From the NCBI GenBank assembly GCA_028284365.1, contig JANQRW010000025.1:1-64000 (forward strand): a DNA stretch of 64,000 nucleotides. The letters are read 5' to 3'. Positions 23,267-32,653 of this stretch are shown here, piece by piece. How positions within the stretch are numbered: the stretch's first letter is position 1; every line of letters begins with the position of its first letter. The position numbers were made by a program, and so were the translations under genes. This stretch comes from Marinicella sp. GTDB lineage: Bacteria; Pseudomonadota; Gammaproteobacteria; Xanthomonadales; Marinicellaceae. A model generated the notes under the pieces. The model worked only from the letters and a program-made list of their open reading frames with translations, was not told the DNA's origin and searched no databases.

Positions 23267-24364
23267 ATGAATCCCAGAATTGGCATACTTGGTGCTGGAC
23301 AATTAGCTCGAATGTTGGCTTTATCAGGTTATCCATTGGGGTTTGAGTTTGTGTTTTATGACCCGACACCAGATGCTTGTGCTGGTCAAGTGGGTGAACT
23401 GATGACAGCAGAATACCACAATGAAGTGGCTTTAGAAGAATTTTGCCAAAAAGTCGATATTGTGACTTTAGATTTTGAGAATGTACCGGTCGATACACTG
23501 AAGTTTGTACAAAAGAAAAAACCGGTCTTTCCAAGTCCAGAGGTTTTGGAGATTGCTCAAGACAGGCTGTTGGAAAAGCAATTTTGTCACAAATACGGTA
23601 TTCCTACTACGGACTTTGAAACAATTAATAGCCAGTCAGAATTAAAATTTGGGGCAAAGAAATTTGATTACGATGCAATATTGAAAACCAGACGGTTAGG
23701 CTATGATGGGAAAGGACAGTACCGCATCAGCCAAGCGTCTGACATCAACCAGATTCCTGATAATTTGTTTGAACAAGATTTAATACTGGAAAAAAGAATT
23801 GCGTTTAAACGTGAGGTTTCAGTTATCGTGGCTCGAAATGGATTGGGTGATTTAAAAACCTGGCCTTTGTGTGAGAATAAACACAAAGATGGTATTTTGA
23901 CCACAACCATTGTACCTGCAAAAGCATCGGAGCTTGATGAACTTACCATTGATTACGCCAGACAATTGGCAGTTGCGCTGAATTATGTGGGTGTGTTGGT
24001 GGTGGAGTTTTTCCAAACGGATGATGCTGTGTATGTCAATGAAATGGCACCACGGGTCCATAATTCTGGACATTGGAGCATTGAAGGAGCTTTCACCTCA
24101 CAATTTGAAAACCACCTGAGGGGAGGGTTGAACTTGCCACTTGGTTCAACCAAAATGGAAGGTATGGCAGCGATGCTGAATTGGATTGGAGCTTTTCCAG
24201 ATAATATACTCCACCTTAACGAAGAACAATTGTATTGGCATGTTTATGGCAAAGAACCAAGGCCAGGACGCAAGATTGGTCACTCCACTTTATTGGCTGC
24301 GACACCACAGGAATTGCATGATAAAATTGTTGCGTTAGTAAAAAAATTAGGTGTTCAGCTTTAG
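23267..24364 (+). CDS. purK: N5-carboxyaminoimidazole ribonucleotide synthase
   Basis: ATP-grasp enzyme that uses ATP and bicarbonate to carboxylate AIR, feeding PurE. The 365-residue protein starts IGILGAGQLARML. It contains the central ATP-grasp part (TRRLGYDGKGQ near 143-153) and the metal-binding end VNEMAPRVHNSGHW near 257-270. Hydrophobic start and length fit the family. Follows purE by three bases. Confidence 0.97.
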   Translation: MNPRIGILGAGQLARMLALSGYPLGFEFVFYDPTPDACAGQVGELMTAEYHNEVALEEFCQKVDIVTLDFENVPVDTLKFVQKKKPVFPSPEVLEIAQDRLLEKQFCHKYGIPTTDFETINSQSELKFGAKKFDYDAILKTRRLGYDGKGQYRISQASDINQIPDNLFEQDLILEKRIAFKREVSVIVARNGLGDLKTWPLCENKHKDGILTTTIVPAKASELDELTIDYARQLAVALNYVGVLVVEFFQTDDAVYVNEMAPRVHNSGHWSIEGAFTSQFENHLRGGLNLPLGSTKMEGMAAMLNWIGAFPDNILHLNEEQLYWHVYGKEPRPGRKIGHSTLLAATPQELHDKIVALVKKLGVQL

Positions 24365-24381
24365 CTAAAAACAAATTAAAA

Positions 24382-24398
24382 ATCTGAACGATTCAGAT
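24382..24398. other. Short inverted repeat between purK and hemA
   Basis: ATCTGAA and TTCAGAT flank the loop CGA in the 53-base gap. It is followed by CATTGTTTTTAT, so it could end the purK transcript or bind a regulator of hemA. The stem is only seven pairs. Confidence 0.3.
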
Positions 24399-24407
24399 CA
24401 TTGTTTT

Positions 24408-24413
24408 TATAAT
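24408..24413 (+). promoter_or_regulatory. Consensus -10 box directly before hemA
   Basis: A perfect TATAAT ends four bases before the hemA ATG. No convincing -35 lies 16-18 bases upstream, and there is no ribosome-binding site. If used, the message would be leaderless. Chance in this AT-rich gap is a strong alternative. Confidence 0.25.
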
Positions 24414-24417
24414 TATC

Positions 24418-25665
24418 ATGGCCATTTGCGTACTTGGAATCAATCACAAAACTGCTGAACTCGATATCAGAGAGCGGTTTTCTATTCCTGAAACAGAATA
24501 TCAACTTAATCTGAAATCTCTTAAAAAGAATGAATTAATTGATTCAGCGGTGGTGATCAGTACTTGTAACCGCACCGAATACTACCTTTCAGTGAAGTCA
24601 ATCGACTCATTCAATAAAAAGGCCAGTAAAATTTTAGGGTTTCCGCCACAAGCTGATTATGTTTACACCAAAATCGGTCATGCTTGTGCGGCTCACTTAT
24701 TTGCTGTAACTGCAGGGATTGATTCGCAGGTGTTGGGTGAAACTCAAATTCAGGGGCAGGTCAAACGTGCTTTTGATGAAGCTTCAAAGTTAAGCCTTAA
24801 TGGTGAAATCAATAAGCTGTTTCAGATGGCATTCAAAACCGCAAAATTGATACGCTCAGACACAGAAATCGGACGCAACCCTGTTTCTGTTGCACATTGT
24901 GCAGTCCAGCTTGGGCGCCAAATTTTTGGATCTTTAAGTCAACAAGAAATATTGATTATTGGTGCAGGTGAGACTGCAGAATTATTGATACGCTACTTGG
25001 TTAATCATGATGCTAAAGACATAGTTATAGCGAATCGCACATTTGCAAATGCCAAAAAGTTAGCCAATGTGTTCAAGGCACGAAGCGTTGAGTTATCGAG
25101 CGTTGAAACGCACTTAGCGGACTATGATTTGATATTCACGGCGACTGCTTCGAAAGAATATTTGGTAACATATCAAGCCACTAAGAAAGCATTGAAACAG
25201 CGTAAGTTCAAGCCAATGGTGATGATAGATTTATCAGTACCACGAGACATCGATGAAGAAATCAAACAATTGGATGATGTTTTTCTGTATGCAGTTGATG
25301 ATTTACAAAAAGTCATTACTGAAAACATGCAGCGCAGGGAGAGTACTGTTGAAGAGGCGACACGTATCATAGAAGCCGAAGCAGAATTATTAGACCAGTG
25401 GGTTAAAAGCCAACAACATCATAATTTACTGAAACAATATCAACAAAAGGTAGATGCCGTTAAGCAAGATGTGTTGTCGCGCCAAATCAATGCCACCATG
25501 TCTGATGAAGAAACCAAAAAACTGAATACCATAGCACATCAAGTGAGTAAGAAACTTTCGCATGATAACATCAGTGGTATCCGGAAAATCATTGAATCCG
25601 GTAATGAAGAGCACATTAAGCTTATTGCTGAGTTGTTTAATTTGGACTTAAATACTGATAAATAA
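24418..25665 (+). CDS. hemA: Glutamyl-tRNA reductase
   Basis: First committed step of C5-pathway tetrapyrrole synthesis: NADPH reduction of Glu-tRNA to glutamate-1-semialdehyde. The 415-residue protein has GINHKTAELDIRE at the N terminus, catalytic Cys50 in STCNRTE, the Rossmann start IIGAGETAELL near 181, and a C-terminal dimerisation helix. The start fits the E. coli protein, although no Shine-Dalgarno is present. prfA follows after three bases, as in many proteobacteria. hemN of the same pathway is at 32654. Confidence 0.97.
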   Translation: MAICVLGINHKTAELDIRERFSIPETEYQLNLKSLKKNELIDSAVVISTCNRTEYYLSVKSIDSFNKKASKILGFPPQADYVYTKIGHACAAHLFAVTAGIDSQVLGETQIQGQVKRAFDEASKLSLNGEINKLFQMAFKTAKLIRSDTEIGRNPVSVAHCAVQLGRQIFGSLSQQEILIIGAGETAELLIRYLVNHDAKDIVIANRTFANAKKLANVFKARSVELSSVETHLADYDLIFTATASKEYLVTYQATKKALKQRKFKPMVMIDLSVPRDIDEEIKQLDDVFLYAVDDLQKVITENMQRRESTVEEATRIIEAEAELLDQWVKSQQHHNLLKQYQQKVDAVKQDVLSRQINATMSDEETKKLNTIAHQVSKKLSHDNISGIRKIIESGNEEHIKLIAELFNLDLNTDK

Positions 25666-25668
25666 ATA

Positions 25669-26745
25669 ATGACACCTGAAATTGAAATTAAATTGGATCA
25701 TGCGCAAGACCGGTACGATGAAATTGGCTTGTTGTTGTCAGACCCTGATGTGATGGCCGATCAAAACAGGTTCCGTGATTTATCCAAAGAATATGCACAA
25801 ATAGAACCACTGGTGTTGAACTTCAGATCTTATAAAGCTGCTCAAGAAGACTTGGCGGAAGCTCAGGAGATGTTGGAAGATGAAGAAATGGTAGAATTGG
25901 CTAAAGAAACCATTGCTGAATCTGAAAAAGTCATTGCGCAGTTGGATGCTGAACTCAAGATATTGCTGATTCCTAAAGACCCTAATGATGACAGCAACAT
26001 TTATCTGGAGGTCAGGGCTGGTACAGGCGGCGATGAAGCGGCTATCTTTGCTGGTGATTTATTTCGTATGTATACGCGTTATGCAGAAAAACAGCATTGG
26101 AAAGTTAATGTCATCAGTGTTAACGAAGGAGAGCATGGGGGTTATAAAGAAATCATTGCTTTGGTTGAGGGGAATGGCGCATTCTCTAAGTTTAAGTTTG
26201 AATCAGGGACACACCGAGTACAAAGGGTGCCAGAAACGGAATCGCAGGGCAGGGTTCATACCTCAGCATGTACAGTGGCAGTGTTACCCGAGGTAGATTC
26301 TATTGATGCGGTTGATATCAATCCCAGTGATTTGCGCATTGACACGTTTCGTTCATCTGGTGCTGGTGGACAACATGTGAACACCACTGATTCTGCTGTA
26401 CGGATCACCCACATTCCTACCAACACTGTGGTTGAGTGCCAGGATGAAAGATCTCAACACAAGAACAAAGCCAAGGCCATGTCGTTGTTATCAGCGAAAA
26501 TTCTAGATGCTGAACAGGCTAAAATCAAAGCCGAACAATCAGAAGCCAGGAAAATTCAGGTCGGGAGTGGAGATCGTTCACAAAGAATCAGAACTTATAA
26601 TTATCCTCAAGGTCGAATATCTGATCACCGCATTAACTTGACATTGTATAAATTGAATGAAATCATAGATGGAGACTTGGATTTAATAGTCGTACCATTG
26701 ACAGAAGAGTCGCAAGCAGAACTGCTAACCCAAATGAGCCAATAA
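25669..26745 (+). CDS. prfA: Peptide chain release factor 1
   Basis: Ends translation at UAA and UAG. The 358-residue protein has the codon-reading tripeptide at 188-190 (Pro-Glu-Thr, a PxT form that fits RF1 rather than the SPF of RF2) and the peptidyl-hydrolysis GGQ at 233-235. The usual next gene, the methyltransferase prmC/hemK, is absent here; a TPR lipoprotein follows after 14 bases. Confidence 0.97.
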   Translation: MTPEIEIKLDHAQDRYDEIGLLLSDPDVMADQNRFRDLSKEYAQIEPLVLNFRSYKAAQEDLAEAQEMLEDEEMVELAKETIAESEKVIAQLDAELKILLIPKDPNDDSNIYLEVRAGTGGDEAAIFAGDLFRMYTRYAEKQHWKVNVISVNEGEHGGYKEIIALVEGNGAFSKFKFESGTHRVQRVPETESQGRVHTSACTVAVLPEVDSIDAVDINPSDLRIDTFRSSGAGGQHVNTTDSAVRITHIPTNTVVECQDERSQHKNKAKAMSLLSAKILDAEQAKIKAEQSEARKIQVGSGDRSQRIRTYNYPQGRISDHRINLTLYKLNEIIDGDLDLIVVPLTEESQAELLTQMSQ

Positions 26746-26759
26746 TTTGACCTACGATA

Positions 26760-28229
26760 ATGAAAAAAATAATCATCAAAAAACCATACTTTCTATTCAT
26801 CGCCATGACACTGGTTGGCTGCCAGTCTAACCCCAATAAACCACCTCACGAAGAACCAACATATGATGAAGTTTTGGATATCGAAACCATGGCTATGGGT
26901 TGGACACAATTACAACAAAACACCCTAAATAACTTACGTGAAAAAAATTTTGGTCAAGCTCATGTAAACATTAAACAAATGATGACGTTTGCTGGAAAGG
27001 ATTCTGAAAAGTGGGAATACATTCGCATGGCTCTGGTTTCAATGCCCAGCGATTTAGCTTTGGAGTTGATTGATCAGGCGTTGGACAAGCCTTTTATCAA
27101 ACAAAGCCTTGCCGAACAATTTGCCTTTACCCGTGTGCTTACACAGCTGAAAGCTGAAGACAAAGCCCTGGAAGTTTTAAATCAGGTCATTAAGGAAGAT
27201 AAAACACCAGAGTTTGTTTATTGGCGTGCGCGTTTGTATTTATTGATGGAGCAGGAAGATTTGGCTGAAAAAGATTACAAGTGGTTATTAAAACAAGAGC
27301 CAAAGAACACAGATTATCTAAGCCAATATGTTACTTTATTGAACTTTTTAGGACGCAATGATGAGGCCATGTCTTTGTTACAGGATAACGAAGAAGATGT
27401 GGATTTACTTTTTAGGCAAATCATTCTTTTGATCCAAAAAGATCAAGAGAATTTGGCAGTAAAAAAACTTGGGCATTTAAAAGTTTTGGCCAAAGATGTC
27501 GAATTAACAGCTGATCAGAAACTGGAAATTGGCGAGTTGGCTTTTTGGTTGAAAGATTATGATTACAGCATGGCTTTATTACAAGAGGTGAAATCAGGTG
27601 AACACATCAACAAAGCTAAACTATTAATGGCAAATGTGTTGGTGGAACAAGGACAATATGATCGTGCTTCGGTGATGTATCACCAAGTTCAAAATGGTCC
27701 AGAAGAACATGCCATTACAGCTTATCAGTTGGAAATCGAGCTTTATCGAAAACAAGGTGACATGCAAGCAGCGATGGCTACAGCCAATTCAGGCTTGCGT
27801 ATGTTCAAAAATGATACTGATTTGTTGTACAGCCGTGCTATGTTGCATGGCGCACTTGATGACATTCATGCTTTAGAAAAAGATTTACAAAAAATCTTAC
27901 AAAGCGACCCACAAAATCCAGACGCAATGAATGCATTGGGCTACACCTGGGCTGATAATGACATCAATCTTGATCAAGCTTATGACTACATCAAGCAAGC
28001 ACATGAACAGAAACCCAATGACAAAGCTATTTTAGATTCTGTCGGTTGGATCTATTACAAAAAAGGCGACTTAGACAAAGCTGAGAAATACCTGCGTTTG
28101 GCGATTGAGAATAATACCCGAGATGCTGAGTCATACCATCATTTGATTGAAGTTTTGGAAAAACAAGGTAACAATTCTGAAGCTGGTAAACTTAAAGCAA
28201 GAGTTAAAGAACTGTTTCCGGAGATGTGA
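26760..28229 (+). CDS. TPR-repeat lipoprotein (PA4667-like)
   Basis: A 489-residue predicted lipoprotein. The signal peptide ends in the lipobox LVGC with acylated Cys21; the following Gln suggests outer-membrane sorting. The rest is helical and made of tetratricopeptide repeats, clearest at the C terminus (DAMNALGYTWAD, AILDSVGWIYYKKGDLDKAE, each about 34 residues apart). In Pseudomonas a similar TPR lipoprotein lies beside hemA, prfA and lolB, which supports orthology. A scaffold role in the periplasm is inferred; no enzymatic motif is seen. Confidence 0.75.
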   Translation: MKKIIIKKPYFLFIAMTLVGCQSNPNKPPHEEPTYDEVLDIETMAMGWTQLQQNTLNNLREKNFGQAHVNIKQMMTFAGKDSEKWEYIRMALVSMPSDLALELIDQALDKPFIKQSLAEQFAFTRVLTQLKAEDKALEVLNQVIKEDKTPEFVYWRARLYLLMEQEDLAEKDYKWLLKQEPKNTDYLSQYVTLLNFLGRNDEAMSLLQDNEEDVDLLFRQIILLIQKDQENLAVKKLGHLKVLAKDVELTADQKLEIGELAFWLKDYDYSMALLQEVKSGEHINKAKLLMANVLVEQGQYDRASVMYHQVQNGPEEHAITAYQLEIELYRKQGDMQAAMATANSGLRMFKNDTDLLYSRAMLHGALDDIHALEKDLQKILQSDPQNPDAMNALGYTWADNDINLDQAYDYIKQAHEQKPNDKAILDSVGWIYYKKGDLDKAEKYLRLAIENNTRDAESYHHLIEVLEKQGNNSEAGKLKARVKELFPEM

Positions 28230-28360
28230 TTAACTTTATATTGCATAAAATACTCGCAAAGCTTTGGAACTTAATCCACAATAGACAGTCACAATATGAT
28301 AGGCGACTGTGGTTTCATCATGAGTCGTGTGTTTAAAATCCATGGCAACCGGATAAATTG

Positions 28361-28403
28361 TGAAGCCTTATTCATGTTAACAGATTCCCGCAGTAAGGCT
28401 TCA
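28361..28403 (+). other. Hairpin in the leader of the DUF4407 gene
   Basis: TGAAGCCTTA (28361-28370) and TAAGGCTTCA (28394-28403) are perfect 10-bp inverted arms with a 23-base loop. The AGAGG ribosome site of the next gene starts nine bases after the stem, at 28412. The hairpin could terminate, protect or regulate the message, or be an operator. Confidence 0.4.
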
Positions 28404-28423
28404 AAGAAAAAAGAGGCTTAATC

Positions 28424-29851
28424 ATGAGTGAATCTTCAGCAACCAAAGAATCTATTTGGTTTAAGTTATGCGCATTCCTTTCTTTGACTGATACCGAAAT
28501 TTTGGCTGAAAGTGGTCGCTATGATCGCATGTTGGCTTACGCGATGGTATTCAGACAATTGGTCACTTTTGCGTTTACCTTTTTACTGTTTTCATATGGT
28601 GTTTCTATCTTTCTCAGTCCAGTTGCTGCATATACCATTGGTTTTGTGTTTGCTCTAACACTGTTCTTTTTAGATCAGGCCATTATTGGTTCAGACTGGG
28701 CACTGCGCAATCCTTTTAAACGTGGTTTACCGATGCGGCAACTTTTTGGTTTAATTCCTCGGCTGATTTATTCATTGATTATAGCGATTGGACTGGCTAC
28801 CCTTGCTGAAATCAGCTTGCAGTCTGATGCCATTGATGAACAAATCCAAAAAGATGTGGCCATAAATAATCAAGAATACTTTGCTCGCATGAGTGAATAT
28901 GAGCAAGAACTGGACACAACAGTTAATGCCACTGAAAACAAAATAGGGCAGTTACAACAAGAAATACTTAATCTGCGCACCACTCAAGAACAAATCAAAA
29001 ACACCGATGAATCATATGACCAAGACACGGTAGCAAACAGCATAGACAATTATCAGGTCACATTAGAAGAGCTACAACGTGATCAAAAGAACACCATTAA
29101 TACCATTGGCTCGTTAAACGAAAGGTTGACACAAACTCGTGCCGATTATCAATATTGGTTCAACGAATCCATACTCGAGCGAACCGGCCAGGATGGTAGG
29201 CCAGCCACAGAAGGTCCCAAATACGATCGTGCGGTAAAAACCTACACACAATTGGCTGAGATGATTCCGATGATAGAGGTTGAAATTGAAGACACCAAAG
29301 CCCGATTGGCCACAATTGAACAAAACATTTTAGCTACCACCAATACACTGAATGAGTTTCAATTAAAGAGCAACACATTGAGTGAGAAAACCGCCACCTT
29401 GACCATCAATGATGAACGTTTAAATCAACTTAATGCTGATTTACAAAAAGAACAGTTGTTATTAACTGAGCAAATTGATGACAAACAAAATAAATTGGCT
29501 GCTTACAAAACCAAGCTCATCAATGATGGTCTGTTTTACGAACAAAAATCTGGCATGTTGGTCAGATATTTAGCTTTGAATAAAATTCATGCTGATCCAG
29601 AACTGGGTCAGGCAGCGGTTTTATTCAGTTGGATGTTGAAGATTTTTTTCATTGCGATTGAACTGATGCCAGTCATTATCAAGTTGTTTTTCAGTCCGTT
29701 CAGTTTTTATTCTTTAAAAATGTATCGCAAAATGCACATCGCCCTGATGGAAGAGCAAGCAAAACTAGAAGCTGCTACCGAGGCATATAAAAAACAAAAG
29801 GCAGAAGGTCGTATTGAGCCTGAAATGCCCACGGTGACTCAGCAGATTTGA
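28424..29851 (+). CDS. DUF4407 membrane protein with long coiled coil
   Basis: A 475-residue protein of the DUF4407 family, whose function is unknown. Three predicted membrane helices lie at about 44-60, 68-85 and 112-132, with the family-like LDQAIIGSDW between helices 2 and 3. Residues about 138-370 are a long charged coiled coil rich in Gln, Thr and Glu. A further hydrophobic segment is at about 393-425, and the tail is basic. The coil therefore sits between membrane anchors. It has its own AGAGG site and a leader hairpin, and no obvious operon partner. I can place the family but not the role. Confidence 0.8.
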   Translation: MSESSATKESIWFKLCAFLSLTDTEILAESGRYDRMLAYAMVFRQLVTFAFTFLLFSYGVSIFLSPVAAYTIGFVFALTLFFLDQAIIGSDWALRNPFKRGLPMRQLFGLIPRLIYSLIIAIGLATLAEISLQSDAIDEQIQKDVAINNQEYFARMSEYEQELDTTVNATENKIGQLQQEILNLRTTQEQIKNTDESYDQDTVANSIDNYQVTLEELQRDQKNTINTIGSLNERLTQTRADYQYWFNESILERTGQDGRPATEGPKYDRAVKTYTQLAEMIPMIEVEIEDTKARLATIEQNILATTNTLNEFQLKSNTLSEKTATLTINDERLNQLNADLQKEQLLLTEQIDDKQNKLAAYKTKLINDGLFYEQKSGMLVRYLALNKIHADPELGQAAVLFSWMLKIFFIAIELMPVIIKLFFSPFSFYSLKMYRKMHIALMEEQAKLEAATEAYKKQKAEGRIEPEMPTVTQQI

Positions 29852-30163
29852 TCTTTATTAACCGCATCGCTTTGACTACACGAGTCAAAGCGATATTCAC
29901 ATAAGCGTTTTGTTTTACAAGTCCTGAATAGTGAACCGTCACCACCGTTCACCATCATTGCATTGTGTGGTTGCCCCATTGCATTGGCGTAACTGATCGC
30001 AAGCCTTTAAAGGTTGGTTTATATTTTTCTTTGTTATACAACACCAACTCTCCTAAAATCTTTGTTTTAATTGACCGTTTATTAGGTTTGGTAATGTGTC
30101 AGATAACTTCCTAAAAAGTCAGTACAATGGCTTGTTAACTTTACTGCTGTACAGATTTAGCGC
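29852..30163. other. Intergenic gap with two inverted repeats
   Basis: No gene is visible in these 312 bases. A perfect 12-bp hairpin (ATCGCTTTGACT at 29866-29877 against 29883-29894, loop ACACG) lies 14 bases after the DUF4407 stop and may end that transcript, although no T run follows. A second inverted repeat, GTGAAC/GTTCAC, is at 29931-29936 and 29947-29952. The rest is AT-rich and should hold the promoter of the next gene; I found no convincing one. Confidence 0.5.
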
Positions 30164-31309
30164 ATGAAACTTTTGACTGATTTTATATTGGTAAGTGGCA
30201 TCATCATGAATTTGATGATTTTGTTTCTCTTGTTTAAAAAACAAAATAAACAATTATCCACTCTGGTCTTGCTGTTGATATTTGGGTTTATGTTGGCTGT
30301 GAATATCAATACTTATGCTAACTTACATGAACTAAAGTGGTTATTTATCAGTTCATTTGTTCTAGATGATATGGCGGTTTGGGTCTTAGGTCCGTTATTA
30401 GTTATCTACATTAAATCATTGTTTCTCAATGGAAAAGATTTGTTCATAAACCATTGGCAGCACTTTATTCCTGCGATGGTTTATTTCATTGTGGTCTCAT
30501 TACCCATTTTTATTTCATTTCTGATCGGGGGTTATGTTTTTAGATACTTGTCAATCATAGGTGATTTTAGCTACCTCTATGTACTGATACGTGATGTATA
30601 TATGTTGTTGTATTTGGGGTACTCGCTTAAGTTGTTTTACGACTTAAGAACGGTTATGAAATCTCAGGTCTCTACCTTTACTCAAGAAAATATTGGGTGG
30701 ATTAAACATTTAATTTATGGATGTACATTGTTAATTTGTGTTGATATTTTGACAGAGATTTATGAATTAATCTTCGGCGAAGTAAATTTCAATACGGGAT
30801 ACATCACCGTAGTTTTAATGGTGATTTTTGTGGCTTATTTGGGTTATTATGGAACATTACGCAGTGAAATTTTGTTACCACTGCCGATTCAAGTGAACAA
30901 CAGCCTTGAGGTGAATGGCAGAAATAAGAGCACACTTTCAGTCAGTGATAGACAGTTATTGCAGGGTAAGTTGAATGCTGCTTTGGTCAATGAAAAGCCG
31001 TATTTGGAGGAAAAGCTGACTTTAACTATGTTGGCTGATTTGATTGAGACAACAGACAAAAAACTCTCAACACTGCTTAATCAACATCTGAATAAATCTT
31101 TTTATCAATTAATCAATGAACATCGAATCAAACATGTTTGTGAACAACTGGTCGATCCAAAGTTTAAAAAGTCAGGAATCATGACAGTGGCTTATCAGTC
31201 TGGTTTTAATTCCAAAACGACTTTTAATCGATTGTTCAAAAATGCCACTGGCCTCTCACCTTCTCAATATCGAAAACAGGGGCTTGATGTTCAATTTGAA
31301 GGTAAGTAA
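30164..31309 (+). CDS. AraC-family regulator with membrane N-terminal half
   Basis: A 381-residue protein. Residues 1-235 contain about seven hydrophobic helices, so the sensor half is embedded in the inner membrane. The last 100 residues form an AraC-type double helix-turn-helix, clearest in MTVAYQSGFNSKTTFNRLFK and ATGLSPSQYRK. This layout (7TM plus AraC) is known in gammaproteobacteria and Bacteroidetes, but the signals are mostly unknown. The serine hydrolase gene 108 bases downstream is a possible target; this is inference from position only. Confidence 0.85.
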   Translation: MKLLTDFILVSGIIMNLMILFLLFKKQNKQLSTLVLLLIFGFMLAVNINTYANLHELKWLFISSFVLDDMAVWVLGPLLVIYIKSLFLNGKDLFINHWQHFIPAMVYFIVVSLPIFISFLIGGYVFRYLSIIGDFSYLYVLIRDVYMLLYLGYSLKLFYDLRTVMKSQVSTFTQENIGWIKHLIYGCTLLICVDILTEIYELIFGEVNFNTGYITVVLMVIFVAYLGYYGTLRSEILLPLPIQVNNSLEVNGRNKSTLSVSDRQLLQGKLNAALVNEKPYLEEKLTLTMLADLIETTDKKLSTLLNQHLNKSFYQLINEHRIKHVCEQLVDPKFKKSGIMTVAYQSGFNSKTTFNRLFKNATGLSPSQYRKQGLDVQFEGK

Positions 31310-31417
31310 TTCGAACCATTGCTTCTATTGGCACCTTTATGATTCCTAAAAATATTATATTTCGATTCGTACTATTATTTTAAATTAGAGTTATTTAACC
31401 ACTGAGAAAATTGAATT

Positions 31418-32605
31418 ATGCGAATTAGATCTTTATTTTCAGCAGCCGTGATTTTAACAACGGGCTGTGCCAATGTTACCGTCAAAACAGACATTGAAAT
31501 GAATCATAAAACCGATATAACAACCCAACTGAAGAATATTTATACCCGATCAGATCTTCCTGGTTTTGCAGTGGTGGTTGTTGATAATCAAAGAATTATC
31601 TATCAAAACATACAAGGATATGCTGATCTGGCTGAACAGAAACCCTTTACCGCCCAAACTGTGCAGAATATTGGCTCAGTTTCAAAGACTGTGATTGCTT
31701 TTGCGATCATGAAAGCGGTTGAGTTGGGCCATTTGAAATTAGATGATCCGATCAATCAATATCTGGAATATGATGTAATTAATCCACATCACCCAGATAA
31801 AGCCATAACCGTTCGTCACTTGACTACGCATACCAGTGGAATCAGTGACAGTGATGCTGTTTATGCCAGAAGTTATGTTTTAGCAGACCCTGAAATTGAT
31901 GTGGTTGATGAGGAGTTAGCAGCATACATCAATCCACTCAGGGGTAATGAATTGATTGATGATGCTGAATTCCTAAAGCGTACTTTATCAAAGAATGGTA
32001 AGTGGTTCACAACCAATAGTTTCATCAAAGATGCACCAGGTGAAACCTATCACTACAGTAATATAGGTGCGGCTTTAGCAGCGCATGTGGTTGAACGAGC
32101 AGTGGGCATGAGGTATGAGACATTCACTGAGAAGTATTTGTTCGGACCCTTGCTGATGAAACAAACAGGCTGGGATGAACAGGCATTCTTGAGTGAAAAT
32201 TTTGCTCAAAGGTATTATCCTGGTGACGTAGAAGTGCCTGATTATTGGCTGGTTACCAGAGCTGATGGTGGACTGTATACCAATGCGAATGACTTTGCTC
32301 AATATATGATAGAAATGCTCAACGGAGCCCAGGGTCATGGTGAGTTATTATCATCTGATTCTTACCAGGAGATGTTTAGGCGTGTTGTTTTTGACAAGGA
32401 ATCCAGTGGTGTCTTTTGGAGCATCAATGACAAATTACAACCCAATCATTCCGGCGGTGATCCTGGCATTCTTACTGTTACGTCACTCAGACCAAAGCTA
32501 AATCGTGCTTTCTTTTTTATGACAAATATCAGTGCTGATGAAGACAAACGATTGATGAAATCAGTTAAGAAGGTGCTCAAGGCTGTCTCTAATCACTTTA
32601 AATAA
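31418..32605 (+). CDS. Serine hydrolase lipoprotein, class C beta-lactamase fold
   Basis: A 395-residue predicted lipoprotein (lipobox LTTGC, acylated Cys17). The beta-lactamase-like motifs are Ser87-Val-Ser-Lys90 (nucleophile in GSVSK), Tyr213-Ser-Asn215 and His344-Ser-Gly-Gly (third motif). The family includes peptidases, esterases and PBP-like enzymes, and most members are not true beta-lactamases. A role in peptide or ester hydrolysis at the envelope is inferred. It lies downstream of a membrane-bound AraC regulator and converges on hemN. Confidence 0.85.
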   Translation: MRIRSLFSAAVILTTGCANVTVKTDIEMNHKTDITTQLKNIYTRSDLPGFAVVVVDNQRIIYQNIQGYADLAEQKPFTAQTVQNIGSVSKTVIAFAIMKAVELGHLKLDDPINQYLEYDVINPHHPDKAITVRHLTTHTSGISDSDAVYARSYVLADPEIDVVDEELAAYINPLRGNELIDDAEFLKRTLSKNGKWFTTNSFIKDAPGETYHYSNIGAALAAHVVERAVGMRYETFTEKYLFGPLLMKQTGWDEQAFLSENFAQRYYPGDVEVPDYWLVTRADGGLYTNANDFAQYMIEMLNGAQGHGELLSSDSYQEMFRRVVFDKESSGVFWSINDKLQPNHSGGDPGILTVTSLRPKLNRAFFFMTNISADEDKRLMKSVKKVLKAVSNHFK

Positions 32606-32618
32606 CATGACTTTTGTT

Positions 32619-32653
32619 TCAGCATACTTGGCATGGACGGTCAGGTGTGCTGA
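32619..32653. terminator. Hairpin between convergent genes
   Basis: TCAGCATACTTG (32619-32630) pairs with CAGGTGTGCTGA (32642-32653) over 12 positions, with two G-T wobbles and an 11-base loop. It fills the gap between the serine hydrolase and hemN stops. Neither side has a long T run, so termination is only likely. Confidence 0.4.
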
